Positions 17,189 to 27,651 are shown, counted from the stretch's first letter. The stretch is 64,000 bases of DNA from Micromonospora chaiyaphumensis (GCF_900091435.1 NZ_FMCS01000002.1:682001-746000); one strand, 5' to 3'. Notes: generated by a model not told the origin, from the letters alone. A program made the numbers and translations.

Positions 17189-18126
17189 TGGCGGGCAGCC
17201 GGCGCCGGCCGGGCAGTGACCGCCGCCCGCTGGCCTACAGCGCCGTCGCCGTGATCCTGGTCGGCCTGGTGCTCGTCTCGCTCAGGTTCGTGCCGGGCTC
17301 TCCCCTACGCCCCCCGGCCGGCTCGCATTCGCCCGCGGCGGGCACGCGGTCCTCGAACACGCCCACCGATCGCAACGCGCGCCCCGAGCCGTCGCCGTCG
17401 CCGTCGCTGGAGCCGCTGCCGTTCCAGGCTCAGGACCTGAGCGACCTGGACATCAAGGGCTGGTACTCCTGGAGCGTGCTGGACAAGCGGACCGGCGAGA
17501 TCATCGGCTCGAAGAACATGAACGAGACCAGCACCACCGCGTCGTTGATCAAATCCTGGGTTGTCGCCGACTACCTGCGCCGGAGCGCCGAGGCAGGCAG
17601 GACCCCGAGCGACGCGAAGCTGGACGACGCCACGCGGATCATCCGGGACAGCGACAACACCCGGGCCCAGGAGTTCTACGAGAGCGTGGGTGGTTCTGCC
17701 TCGATCAAGCGGCTGATCTCGATCTGCAAGCTGACCGACAGCAAGGTCGCCAGCGACGGCGGCTGGAGCCGGACGATGCTGTCGCCCCGGGACACCGCGC
17801 GGCTCGGCCTCTGCATCGACGACGGCCGGGCCGCCGGGCCGAAGTGGACCAAGTGGCTGCTCAACGAGATGCGGCTGGTCCGCGGTGACGGCGACTTCGG
17901 CATCCGCAAGGCCTTCCCCGCCGCCGAACAGAAGCAGATCGCCATCAAGAACGGCTGGATCGACCGGCAGAAGGAGCGGGAATACCACGTCAACTGCCTG
18001 GCGATCGGCGACACCTGGACGATGGGCGTGATGGTCAAGACCCCGTTCAGCGCCGCCGGCTCCTGGCAGTACGGCATGGACGCCTGCGAGAAGATCACCG
18101 AGGCGCTGCTCCGCGACGCCACCTGA
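17188..18126 (+). CDS. exported SxxK serine hydrolase, paralogue 2
   Basis: This 312-aa protein has one N-terminal membrane helix (SAVAVILVGLVLVSLRF) with a basic front (RRRPGSDRR), then a Pro/Ser linker. The domain repeats the layout of its neighbour: SxxK at Ser119-Lys122 (ASLIKSW), a canonical SDN at 155-157 (paralogue 1 has SND), and KNG in AIKNGW. The pair looks like an old tandem duplication and is translationally coupled. Both should act outside the membrane on wall-type substrates. Activity is inferred from motifs only. Confidence 0.8.
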   Translation: MAGSRRRPGSDRRPLAYSAVAVILVGLVLVSLRFVPGSPLRPPAGSHSPAAGTRSSNTPTDRNARPEPSPSPSLEPLPFQAQDLSDLDIKGWYSWSVLDKRTGEIIGSKNMNETSTTASLIKSWVVADYLRRSAEAGRTPSDAKLDDATRIIRDSDNTRAQEFYESVGGSASIKRLISICKLTDSKVASDGGWSRTMLSPRDTARLGLCIDDGRAAGPKWTKWLLNEMRLVRGDGDFGIRKAFPAAEQKQIAIKNGWIDRQKEREYHVNCLAIGDTWTMGVMVKTPFSAAGSWQYGMDACEKITEALLRDAT

Positions 18127-18141
18127 TTTCACCCGCTGCGC

Positions 18142-18181
18142 GAAGCGGCGGTGTCCCGGTCCACCGGGGCACCGCCGCTTC
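18142..18181. terminator. bidirectional terminator
   Basis: A 12-bp outer stem (GAAGCGGCGGTG / CACCGCCGCTTC) continues through a T-G pair into CCCGGT/ACCGGG with a 2-nt tip. It lies between the convergent hydrolase gene and mqnA. Confidence 0.85.
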
Positions 18182-18197
18182 GTCGTCGTGGAGGGCG

Positions 18198-20382
<2,185 letters not shown>

Positions 20383-20404
20383 ACCTGGCTGCGCAACCCC
20401 GGGC

Positions 20405-20995
20405 TCAGTCGAGCGGCAGCGCCCGGTACTGCACCGCGACCGTCCGGGAGCCCTCCGGCGGGTCGGGCCGCAGCCGCCGCCGATAGGGGCTGAGCAGCGC
20501 CTGGACGGCCTCGTTCAGCTCGGTCAGCTCCTCGGCGGTGACCTGGAGCAGGCTGTCGCTGAACCAGGCCGCCTGATACCAGTCGCGGGGCTCGTCCGGG
20601 GCGCGGCGGATCCAGTCCCGGGCGCGCTGGCCGTCCCGGGCCAGGTGCGCGTCGACCAGGGCCAGCTCGGCGGCCCGGGCCTCGGAGTCCGCGTCCTGCC
20701 CGGACTCGACGTGGTAGGACGGGCTGAACGCCTGCCACACCCGCTCCCGGGCGTCGCCCCGGCTCGGGGCCTCCTCGATGAGGCCGAACTTCGCCAGCTC
20801 CCGCAGGTGATAGCTCGTGGCGCTCGGGGACAGGCCGGCGATCTCGGCACACTCGGTGGCGGTCGCACCGCCCTCCACCGTGCTGAGATGCTCCATGATC
20901 GCCATACGGGCCGGGTGGGCCAGCGCCCGCATAACCTGCGGGTCGCTGATCGTCACCCGGCGCTGCTCCGGACGCGCCTCGGTCATGTCACCCAT
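20405..20995 (-). CDS. ArsR/HTH_20-type transcriptional regulator
   Basis: This 196-aa winged-helix regulator has VMRALAHPARMAIMEHLS, then ATECAEIAGLSPSATSYHLR and ELAKFGLIEEAPSRGDARER. The C-terminal half, about 100 residues, is a variable acidic and aromatic region (FSPSYHVESG, then DWYQAAWFSDSLLQ). The ATG at 20995 has GGGGAA just upstream; ATG 20986 is the alternative. It has no metal-binding Cys cluster, so it probably senses a small molecule. It likely controls the MFS gene behind it. Confidence 0.88.
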   Translation of the reverse strand: MGDMTEARPEQRRVTISDPQVMRALAHPARMAIMEHLSTVEGGATATECAEIAGLSPSATSYHLRELAKFGLIEEAPSRGDARERVWQAFSPSYHVESGQDADSEARAAELALVDAHLARDGQRARDWIRRAPDEPRDWYQAAWFSDSLLQVTAEELTELNEAVQALLSPYRRRLRPDPPEGSRTVAVQYRALPLD

Positions 20996-21169
20996 GATTC
21001 CCCGCCGGCCGGCGCCGGGGAAATTCGGTTGCCCACCGACCCGACCGGAGTAAGCTGCTCTGTCCCGCCTGACGGCCGTGGTGAGTAGCACCGCACAGGA
21101 CGTCCCCGCGCCGACCCGAGGTCGGAAACGCGAGCGGCAGCGTTGTTCCCCGTGACGAGGAGTACGTGG

Positions 21170-23209
21170 ATGACCCTGCACGCCCAAGAACAGACCCTCG
21201 ATGCCGAGCTGGTCGCCGAGCGCGCCCACCTGGACACCTCCCGCGAAGCGCTGCGCCGGATGCGCGAGCGCGCCGAGTCCCTCTTCGCCACCGGCGACAA
21301 GGTGGCCGGGGACGCGTACACCGCCGAGCAGCTCGGCCGGCACATGGCCCGGCGGGTCAAGGAACTCGCCGACGACCCGACCACCCCGCTCTTCTTCGGC
21401 CGCCTCGACTTCGGGGAGACCGATCCGGACCACGCCGGACGCGACTACCACGTCGGGCGCCGGCACGTCACCGACGAGCTGGGCGAACCGCTCGTGCTGG
21501 ACTGGCGGGCCCCGGTCTCCCGCTCGTTCTACCGGGCCAGCGCCCGGGACCCCCAGGGTGTCGCGGTCCGGCGCCGGTTCGGGTTCAGCACGGGGGTGCT
21601 GACCAGCTTCGAGGACGAGCGCCTGGATCGCGGCGAGGAGCTGGGCACCGCCAGCCGCATCCTCACGGCCGAGATCGAGCGCCCCCGCGTCGGCCCGATG
21701 CGCGACATCGTCGCCACCATCCAGCCCGAGCAGGACGAGCTGGTCCGGGCCGACCTGGCCGACTCGATCTGCGTCCAGGGCGCGCCGGGCACCGGTAAGA
21801 CGGCCGTCGGGCTGCACCGCGCCGCGTACCTGCTCTACCTGCACCGGGAGCGGCTGCGCCGGTCGGGCGTGCTGATCGTCGGGCCGAACCGGGCGTTCAT
21901 GTCCTACATCGCGGCGGTGCTGCCGGCGCTCGGCGAGGTCGAGGTCGAGCAGGCCACGGTGGAGGACCTGGTCGCCCGGGTGCCGGTACGCGCGGTCGAC
22001 GCCCCGGCGGTGGCCACCCTCAAGCACGACGTCCGGATGGCCGAGACGCTGCGCCGCGCGGTCGACGCGCACATCGGCACGCCCACCGAGCCGATCATGG
22101 TCTCGGACGGCTCGTTCCGCTGGCGGATCGGCCTCGACCCGCTGCACCGGCTGGTCGAGGAGACCCGCCGCGAGGACCTGCCGTACGCGACCGGCCGGGA
22201 CCGGGTCCGCGCGCGCGTGGTGGGGCTGCTGCAGCGCCAGTCCGAGGCGCGCCGGGCCGAGTCGCCCAGCGACGCCTGGTTGCGCCGGATGAGCAGGGCG
22301 AAGCCGGTCACCGAGTTCCTCGACGCGGTCTGGCCGGCGCTCACGCCCGAGGGGCTGCTGCACCGGCTGCGCACCGATCCCGAGGCACTCGCCGCCGCCA
22401 CCGACGGCCTGCTCACGGCCGAGGAGCAGGAGCTGTTCCGGTCCGGCCCGGTGGGGCGTACCCCGAAGGCGACCCGCTGGACCGCCGCGGACGCGGTGCT
22501 CATCGACGAGGCCGCCGGGCTGCTGGAGCGGCCCGCCGGATTCGGGCACGTGGTGGTCGACGAGGCGCAGGACCTCTCTCCGATGCAGTGCCGGGCCATC
22601 GCCCGGCGCAGCGAGCACGGCTCGATCACCCTCCTCGGCGACCTGGCCCAGGGCACCGCGCCGTGGGCGGCCACCGACTGGCGGGAGTCCCTGGCCCACC
22701 TCGGCAAGCCGGACGCGTCCGTGGTGCCGCTGAGCATCGGCTTCCGGGTGCCGGCCGCGGTGGTCGCCTTCGCCAACCGCCTGCTGCCGGCGCTCGCCGT
22801 CGACGTGCCCCCGGCGCAGTCGCTGCGGCGCGACGGGGCGCTCGACGTGCGTACCGTCGAGGACCTGACGGCCGCGGCGGTGGCCGAGGTGCGGGCGGCG
22901 CTGGCGCACGACGGCTCGGTCGGCGTGATCGCCGCCGACGACATGGTGGACCGGCTCCGCGCGGCCCTCGCCGACGCGGGCGTCCCGACCGCGACCGCCG
23001 ACGACGTGGAGGCCGCGGAGCGCGTCACCGTGGTCCCGGCGACCCTGGTCAAGGGCCTGGAGTACGACCACGTGGTGGTCGTCGAGCCGGCCGCGATCGT
23101 GGCCGCCGAGCCGCGTGGCCTGCACCGCCTCTACGTGGTGCTGACCCGGGCGGTGTCCCGGCTGGCCGTGCTGCACCGGGAGCCGCTGCCCGCCCCGCTG
23201 GCCGGCTGA
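21170..23209 (+). CDS. HelD-like UvrD/PcrA-family helicase, RNA polymerase recycling type
   Basis: This 679-aa superfamily 1 motor has an N-terminal coiled-coil (DAELVAERAHLDTSREALRR), a Walker A motif GAPGTGKT at 204-211, VVVDEAQDLSP (motif II), LLGDLAQGTAP (motif III), and late motifs TLVKGLEYDHVVVV and LYVVLTRAVSRL. The YHVGRRHVTDELGEPLVLDWRA block is typical of HelD. Family members eject RNA polymerase from stalled complexes; some actinobacterial ones (HelR) protect against rifamycins. The ATG at 21170 is chosen for GAGGAG 8 nt upstream. Confidence 0.9.
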   Translation: MTLHAQEQTLDAELVAERAHLDTSREALRRMRERAESLFATGDKVAGDAYTAEQLGRHMARRVKELADDPTTPLFFGRLDFGETDPDHAGRDYHVGRRHVTDELGEPLVLDWRAPVSRSFYRASARDPQGVAVRRRFGFSTGVLTSFEDERLDRGEELGTASRILTAEIERPRVGPMRDIVATIQPEQDELVRADLADSICVQGAPGTGKTAVGLHRAAYLLYLHRERLRRSGVLIVGPNRAFMSYIAAVLPALGEVEVEQATVEDLVARVPVRAVDAPAVATLKHDVRMAETLRRAVDAHIGTPTEPIMVSDGSFRWRIGLDPLHRLVEETRREDLPYATGRDRVRARVVGLLQRQSEARRAESPSDAWLRRMSRAKPVTEFLDAVWPALTPEGLLHRLRTDPEALAAATDGLLTAEEQELFRSGPVGRTPKATRWTAADAVLIDEAAGLLERPAGFGHVVVDEAQDLSPMQCRAIARRSEHGSITLLGDLAQGTAPWAATDWRESLAHLGKPDASVVPLSIGFRVPAAVVAFANRLLPALAVDVPPAQSLRRDGALDVRTVEDLTAAAVAEVRAALAHDGSVGVIAADDMVDRLRAALADAGVPTATADDVEAAERVTVVPATLVKGLEYDHVVVVEPAAIVAAEPRGLHRLYVVLTRAVSRLAVLHREPLPAPLAG

Positions 23210-23268
23210 GCCCGGCCGGCGGCCTCCCGGCGCTCGGGAAATTCCTTCGTTCGTCCACCGGCGGCGCT

Positions 23269-23274
23269 TAGGAT
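23269..23274 (+). promoter_or_regulatory. -10 box directly before the leader ORF
   Basis: TAGGAT ends 6 nt before the ATG of a 13-codon ORF, with a poor TTCGTT about 17 nt further upstream. Transcription would start at or next to the ATG. Confidence 0.55.
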
Positions 23275-23280
23275 CGGATC

Positions 23281-23322
23281 ATGGGCCGGATCTTCGACAT
23301 CATCTCCCCGCCGCGCTCCTGA
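23281..23322 (+). CDS. 13-aa leader peptide upstream of the EamA transporter
   Basis: ATG...TGA encodes MGRIFDIISPPRS. It begins 6 nt after a TAGGAT box, so it would be read from a leaderless mRNA. The stop codon lies inside the loop of a CCCCGC/GCGGGG hairpin. The Ser-Pro-Pro-Arg end could slow ribosomes. It resembles leader ORFs that control resistance or transport genes by attenuation. Translation is inferred. Confidence 0.55.
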   Translation: MGRIFDIISPPRS

Positions 23323-23364
23323 GCGGGGCGGTTCTGCTCACCGTGTCCAGCCTTCACCGGCTGG
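23306..23364 (+). promoter_or_regulatory. candidate attenuator hairpins between leader ORF and EamA gene
   Basis: Hairpin 1 is CCCCGC (23306-23311) with GCGGGG (23323-23328), 11-nt loop, spanning the leader stop codon. Hairpin 2 is a perfect CCAGCC/GGCTGG (23347-23364) with a 6-nt loop. A ribosome stalled on the leader would disrupt the first. Confidence 0.45.
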
Positions 23365-23444
23365 GCGCGCGGTCCATCCATCGCTGAGTTCGACACGCCC
23401 CGCTTCCGCGACCCGATTCCCTTCGTCGCAGGAGCGATTTCTTC

Positions 23445-24419
23445 ATGCTTGTCTCCGAACACCCGGTGGCCACCGCCCGACGCCCCGCCACCGGCCTGTG
23501 GTCTCTTGTCCTCGCCGGCGTGCTGTGGGGCACCGGTGGCCCCACCGGCAGCCTCCTCGCCCACGAAACGGGGCTGTCACCGCTGGCGGTGGCGGCCTAC
23601 CGGCTCGGCGCCGGCGGCGCACTTCTCCTCGTCTCGCTCGGCCTGACCCGGCGACCGCTGCCGCGTGGCCGTCATGCGTGGGTCCGGATGATCGTGAACG
23701 GGCTGCTCGCCGCCGTCTTCCAGGCCTGCTTCTTCGGGGCGGTGTCGCTCACCAACGTCAGCCTCGCCACCCTGCTCACGATCGGCGCCTCACCTGCCCT
23801 GGTCCTGTCCGCCGAATGGATCACCGGGCGGCGGCGGGTCAGCCCGCGGATGCTCGCCACGGTGGCGCTGGCCATCGGTGGTCTGGCCCTGCTGGTCGGC
23901 ACGCCGTCCGGCGGCCTCACCGCCGCGAGCGTGCTCGCCGGAGCCGGACTCGCGTTGCTGTCGGCAGCCGGCTTCGCCACCATGACCTTCATCGGCACCC
24001 GGCCCGTCACCGGTCTCGACGACCTCGCCGCCACCGGCGTGAGCTTCGCCATCGGCACGGCCGTGCTCGCCCCTGCGGCCACGATGACGGCCGGCATGGC
24101 GTTCGTCCCGACACCGGCGTCCGTGGGACTACTGCTCCTGCTCGGCACCGCACCCACCGCGGTGGCGTACGCCCTGTACTTCCGGGGCCTGCACACCACA
24201 CCCGCCAGCACGGCGGCGCTGATCGCACTGCTGGAACCGCTCGTCGCCACGCTCCTGGCAACGCTGTTCCTCGGCGATCGGCTCGGCCCGACCGGGCTCA
24301 TCGGCGCCGGGCTCATCACCACCGCCATCGTGCTGAACAGCCGCGGCGCGCGGATCAGCCGGAGATTGCCCCGGCGACGTCCCGCAGCGGGCGGCCGGAC
24401 TCGGCGATCGGCACGGTGA
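23445..24419 (+). CDS. EamA/DMT-family transporter
   Basis: This 324-aa inner-membrane protein has ten hydrophobic segments in two EamA halves (VLAGVLWGTGGPTGSLL early, YALYFRGLHTTPASTAALIALLEPL late). Such proteins export amino acids, metabolites or drugs; the substrate is unknown. The ATG at 23445 has GGAG about 9 nt upstream. It lies behind a leader ORF and hairpins, so its level may be set by translation of the leader. The 3' end, rich in Arg, overlaps the convergent gene by 65 bp. Confidence 0.88.
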   Translation: MLVSEHPVATARRPATGLWSLVLAGVLWGTGGPTGSLLAHETGLSPLAVAAYRLGAGGALLLVSLGLTRRPLPRGRHAWVRMIVNGLLAAVFQACFFGAVSLTNVSLATLLTIGASPALVLSAEWITGRRRVSPRMLATVALAIGGLALLVGTPSGGLTAASVLAGAGLALLSAAGFATMTFIGTRPVTGLDDLAATGVSFAIGTAVLAPAATMTAGMAFVPTPASVGLLLLLGTAPTAVAYALYFRGLHTTPASTAALIALLEPLVATLLATLFLGDRLGPTGLIGAGLITTAIVLNSRGARISRRLPRRRPAAGGRTRRSAR

Positions 24420-24957
24420 AGGCGAGCCAGGAGCCGTCGGTGAAGTCGAGGCGGAGGCGCTTCGGGTTCAGCCGGTGCCAGCCCACCCGGGCCGAGGCGA
24501 CCTCGGCGCGCGACGCCGACCAGGCGATGCCGGTCTCCGCCACGGACCGCTCGTCGTCCTTCCGGCTGGACAGCACCTTCACCGGGCCACTCACACAGAC
24601 CAGCAGCCGCCGGTCGGTCGCCACCAGCAGGGTGTCCCGCACCGTCAGGTCCGGCCCGGGCGGGTGCAGCGCGTGGCGGAGCCGGGAGGCGGCGGAGCCG
24701 GGGGCGCCGCGCCCGGCGATTCCCCAGACCACCCGGTCGACCAGCCGGTCACCCCGCTCGGAACTGATCAGCGGGGAGATCAGGTTGAGCAGCACCGCCC
24801 CGGCGCTCACCCCGCCGCCGCCCGCCTCCTGCTTTACCGCGTCGGGCGGCGGAGGTGGCGCCGCCCCCTGGGCCGCTTCGGCCTTCGCGTACGCCAGCAC
24901 CTGCTCGTTCGGCTCGACCAACTGGCCGATCCGGTCGCGGTATCCGGTGGGGTCCAT
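24355..24957 (-). CDS. hypothetical protein, last gene of the ESX-like cluster
   Basis: This 200-aa protein is not assigned to a family. It opens with DPTGYRDRIGQLVEPNEQVLAYAKAE (family members often start by rating a domain of about 20 residues), a Pro/Gly-rich linker, and a C-terminal half with alternating strands (DTLLVATDRRLLVCVSG, then RLRLDFTDGSWLAFTVP). That half resembles PH-like or YokE-like folds. No membrane helix is seen. It follows the YbaB-type gene by 4 bp and belongs to the same operon. Confidence 0.75.
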   Translation of the reverse strand: MDPTGYRDRIGQLVEPNEQVLAYAKAEAAQGAAPPPPPDAVKQEAGGGGVSAGAVLLNLISPLISSERGDRLVDRVVWGIAGRGAPGSAASRLRHALHPPGPDLTVRDTLLVATDRRLLVCVSGPVKVLSSRKDDERSVAETGIAWSASRAEVASARVGWHRLNPKRLRLDFTDGSWLAFTVPIAESGRPLRDVAGAISG

Positions 24958-24961
24958 CGGC

Positions 24962-25315
24962 TCAGTATCGGTCGTGGCGGTAGCCGTCGTCGGTGCGGCG
25001 CTCCGCGGCGGGCGCGTTGCCCATCACCTCGCCGACGATCTCCCGGACCCGGGCGGCGGCGGCCTCCTGGGCCCGGTTCGCCGCGGCGGTGAACTCCTCG
25101 GCCAGCGTGTAGGAGTCGAGCCGCATGGCCCGCGCGTTGATCTCGGTGGAGAGAATCCTGCCGTCGGCGGCCGCCGTGACAGTGACCAGGCCGGAGTCGC
25201 TCACCCCTTCGGCGCTGCTCTGCTCCAGCTCGGCCATCCGCGCGCCGAGTTCGCGCTGCCACCCGTCCAGGTTGCGGGCGAGCGCCTCGATCCGGTCCAG
25301 GGCCGGGAAGGTCAT
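24962..25315 (-). CDS. YbaB/EbfC-family protein
   Basis: This 117-aa protein has a long N-terminal helix (ALDRIEALARNLDGWQRELG) followed by strands typical of the YbaB fold (GLVTVTAAADGRILSTEI, then SYTLAEEFTAAANRAQEAA). Classic YbaB proteins bind DNA as dimers. In actinobacteria, diverged copies are common beside WXG/EspC-type genes, where their role is unknown. The ATG at 25315 sits 11 bp after the WXG-like gene. Confidence 0.85.
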   Translation of the reverse strand: MTFPALDRIEALARNLDGWQRELGARMAELEQSSAEGVSDSGLVTVTAAADGRILSTEINARAMRLDSYTLAEEFTAAANRAQEAAAARVREIVGEVMGNAPAAERRTDDGYRHDRY

Positions 25316-25326
25316 GGCTCTGCCTC

Positions 25327-26253
25327 TCAGTTCACGATCGAGTCGAAGACGTTCTGCACACCCTTGGTGTACGGGCCCAGGTCCTCCGAGTACGTGCCGT
25401 CCACCAGGTAGTTGCGGTCCTTGTGGCCGTCGGAGACGTCGTGGAGGCCGACCCCCGTGTCGAGCAGCGCGCCGCCGATGCCGGGGATGTTGACGGGCGA
25501 CGCCTGGTTGATGGCGAACTTGCCCGGGAACAGGATGGCGGCCCGCTGGATCTTGAAGGCGAACGCCTCCTTGCTGTAGCCGGACTTGTTCCACGCCCGG
25601 TACGCCTTCTTGGCCTTGCGCAGCTCCATGACGACCTTGCGGTAGCGGGTGAGCAGCTCGGCGACCTTCTCCAGCTTGGTGACGAGCTTGGTGAGGATCT
25701 CCGCGAACCGGGCCACGATCTTGACCATGCGGCCCACCGTGGTGGCCAGCCGGGCCAGCACCCGGACGACCGTGGCGGCCAGCGTCACGCCGGCGCTGAG
25801 CACTGCGGCCACCGCCGCGATGATCACCTCGGTCAGGAACCAGAGCAGGAACTCCAGGATCAGCTCGACCAGCAGGTTGAACGCGTCGACGGCCGCGTTC
25901 GCCGCGTCGACCAGCACCTCCTTGGTGCCGTCCAGCCCCTTGGCCAGTTCCTCGATCGCCTCCTCGACGGACTCCATCGAGGCGTGGAACTTCTCCGCCG
26001 CGTCGCCGTCCCAGGCGCCGCGTAGCCGCGCCCGGTCGGCGATCTGGTCGCCAGCGATCTGGCGCACCGCCTCGCCGGTGGTGAGTGCGAGCTGGGCCGC
26101 CTGCATGAGGTCGTCGGGCTCGCCGGCGACCAGTTCGAGAAGCTGCTCGAACGGCCAGAGCACCGCGTTGGAGAGCGGCTTGAACGGGTCGGGCGTGCCC
26201 GACACGATCTGCTCGAAGTAGGTCTTGTTGCGCTGCAGCGCCTCGGTGCTCAT
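25327..26253 (-). CDS. WXG100-like protein with long hydrophobic helical body
   Basis: This 308-aa protein has an N-terminal helical hairpin carrying a WxG turn (RLRGAWDGDAAEKFHASMES, about residues 77-96), as in WXG100 and LXG secretion substrates. A strongly hydrophobic middle (LLVELILEFLLWFLTEVIIA, then further Ala/Val helices) follows, then a basic helix (RKAKKAYRAWNKSGYSKEAF). The C-terminal 80 residues (PVNIPGIGGALLDTGVGLHD) match no toxin domain I know. It sits between an EspC-like gene and a YbaB-like gene. Secretion is inferred. Confidence 0.75.
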   Translation of the reverse strand: MSTEALQRNKTYFEQIVSGTPDPFKPLSNAVLWPFEQLLELVAGEPDDLMQAAQLALTTGEAVRQIAGDQIADRARLRGAWDGDAAEKFHASMESVEEAIEELAKGLDGTKEVLVDAANAAVDAFNLLVELILEFLLWFLTEVIIAAVAAVLSAGVTLAATVVRVLARLATTVGRMVKIVARFAEILTKLVTKLEKVAELLTRYRKVVMELRKAKKAYRAWNKSGYSKEAFAFKIQRAAILFPGKFAINQASPVNIPGIGGALLDTGVGLHDVSDGHKDRNYLVDGTYSEDLGPYTKGVQNVFDSIVN

Positions 26254-26263
26254 CAGGCTCCCC

Positions 26264-26584
26264 TCAGGCGCCCGGCGTGAACATGTCGGTGGTCGCCACG
26301 TCGGTCCCGGTGTAGGCCTCGGCGGTGTCGCTGATCCCCTCGGCGATGTCGGCCATCACCTCGGCGCCGTCCTCCAGCCCCTGCAGGCACGCCTCGAACT
26401 GCTCGGCGTAGGCGGCGGCGAGGCCGAACGACGCCGGCATGATGCCGAAGGCGTGCCGGGGCACGTGCCCGTCGTGGAAGACGCGGCGCAGCTCGCGGAA
26501 GCGGCCGGCCCGGTCCCGGGACGCGGCGGCGAAGGCGGTCAACGCCTCCGGCTGGACCTCGAGGTTCCGGCTCGGACTCGTCAT
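26264..26584 (-). CDS. EspC-like type VII secretion-associated protein
   Basis: This 106-aa helical-hairpin protein fits the EspC/ESX-associated family: VQPEALTAFAAASRDRAGRF, a central PASFGLAAAYAEQFEACLQG, and a final helix EGISDTAEAYTGTD. Such proteins are co-secreted with or help export larger WXG partners. It is first in the four-gene cluster, with GGGAGGG before the ATG at 26584. The secretion machine genes (EccC and others) are not in this window. Confidence 0.8.
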   Translation of the reverse strand: MTSPSRNLEVQPEALTAFAAASRDRAGRFRELRRVFHDGHVPRHAFGIMPASFGLAAAYAEQFEACLQGLEDGAEVMADIAEGISDTAEAYTGTDVATTDMFTPGA

Positions 26585-26755
26585 GGACCCTCCCCAGTGT
26601 CCAGTCGCCAGTCACCCGTCGCCGGCGCGGCCGGACAACGGGATTACCACAGTAGGCGATGGGCACCCGTCCGCGCGGGGCAGTGCGACTGGCGCCGGCA
26701 CGGTAGACAGGTGGCAGCATGCCCGCCCGGTCCCGCCGCCCCTGAGGAGCTGACG

Positions 26756-27643
26756 ATGATCCTGGCTCGCGCCGACCAGGTCAGCCGCCGCTACGGCGAG
26801 GTGCTGGCCCTGGACCGGGTCGACCTGACCGTCCGCGCCGGGGAGCTGGTGGGCCTGCTCGGCCCGAACGGCGCCGGCAAGAGCACCCTGCTCAACCTGC
26901 TGGTCGGGCTGCGCCGTCCCACCGCCGGCCGGGTCGAGCTGCTCGGCGGCGACCCGCGCGACCCGGCGAGCCGCCGGCAGCTCGGGGTGACCCCGCAGGA
27001 GACCGGCCTGCCCGGCACGCTGCGGGTCGGCGAGGTGGTCGACTTCGTCTCCGCGCACTTCCCCGACCCGGTGCCCCGGGGCGAGCTGCTCGCCCGGTTC
27101 GGCCTCTCCGACCAGGTGCGCCGGCAGACCGGCGGCCTCTCCGGCGGGCAGCGCCGCCGGCTCGCCGTGGCGCTCGCCTTCGTCGGCCGGCCCCGGCTCG
27201 TGGTCCTCGACGAACCCACCACCGGGCTGGACGTGGAGGCCCGGCGCACGCTGTGGGAGGCCGTCCGCGGCTTCCACGCCGAGGGCGGCACGGTCCTGCT
27301 GAGCAGCCACTACCTGGAAGAGGTGGAGGCGCTGGCGCAGCGGGTGGTGGTGATCGGGCACGGCCGCGTCCTCGCCGACGACTCGGTCGCGGCGATCCGC
27401 GGCATCGTGGGCGTACGCCGGGTCAGCCTGGTCGCCGACGACCTGCCCGCGCTGCCCGGCGTGGTGGCCACCGAGCACACCGAGGGGCGCACCCACCTGC
27501 TCACCACCGACGCCGACCAGCTCGTCCGGGGCCTGGTCACGGCCGGCGTGGCGTTCCGCGACCTGGAGGTCCGGCCCACCTCGCTGGAGGAGGCGTTCCT
27601 CGCGCTGACCGCCGACGACCGGCCCGCACCGACCCCCGCCTAG
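26756..27643 (+). CDS. ABC transporter ATP-binding protein (CcmA/DrrA type)
   Basis: This 295-aa ATPase has Walker A GPNGAGKST, signature LSGGQRRR, Walker B LVVLDEPTTGLD and the H-loop SSHYLEE. The C-terminal extension (about 80 residues) resembles drug-exporter ATPases. The ATG at 26756 has GAGGAG upstream; the frame is open far upstream but across non-coding DNA. With the next gene it forms a two-component exporter. The substrate is unknown. Confidence 0.9.
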   Translation: MILARADQVSRRYGEVLALDRVDLTVRAGELVGLLGPNGAGKSTLLNLLVGLRRPTAGRVELLGGDPRDPASRRQLGVTPQETGLPGTLRVGEVVDFVSAHFPDPVPRGELLARFGLSDQVRRQTGGLSGGQRRRLAVALAFVGRPRLVVLDEPTTGLDVEARRTLWEAVRGFHAEGGTVLLSSHYLEEVEALAQRVVVIGHGRVLADDSVAAIRGIVGVRRVSLVADDLPALPGVVATEHTEGRTHLLTTDADQLVRGLVTAGVAFRDLEVRPTSLEEAFLALTADDRPAPTPA

Positions 27644-27651
27644 GAGACACC

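Noticed and set aside
20996-21169. Rifamycin-associated element before the HelD-like gene
   Set aside because: No inverted repeat resembling such an element could be recognised in the 174-bp gap.
20405-23176. 923-residue minus-strand open frame joining the ArsR-type gene to DNA under the HelD-like gene
   Set aside because: Only the last 196 codons look like a protein family; the rest is antisense to the helicase, which has all its motifs.
25327-26253. Polymorphic toxin with a C-terminal nuclease or deaminase domain
   Set aside because: The C-terminus shows no catalytic motif, and no immunity-like gene pattern was clear.
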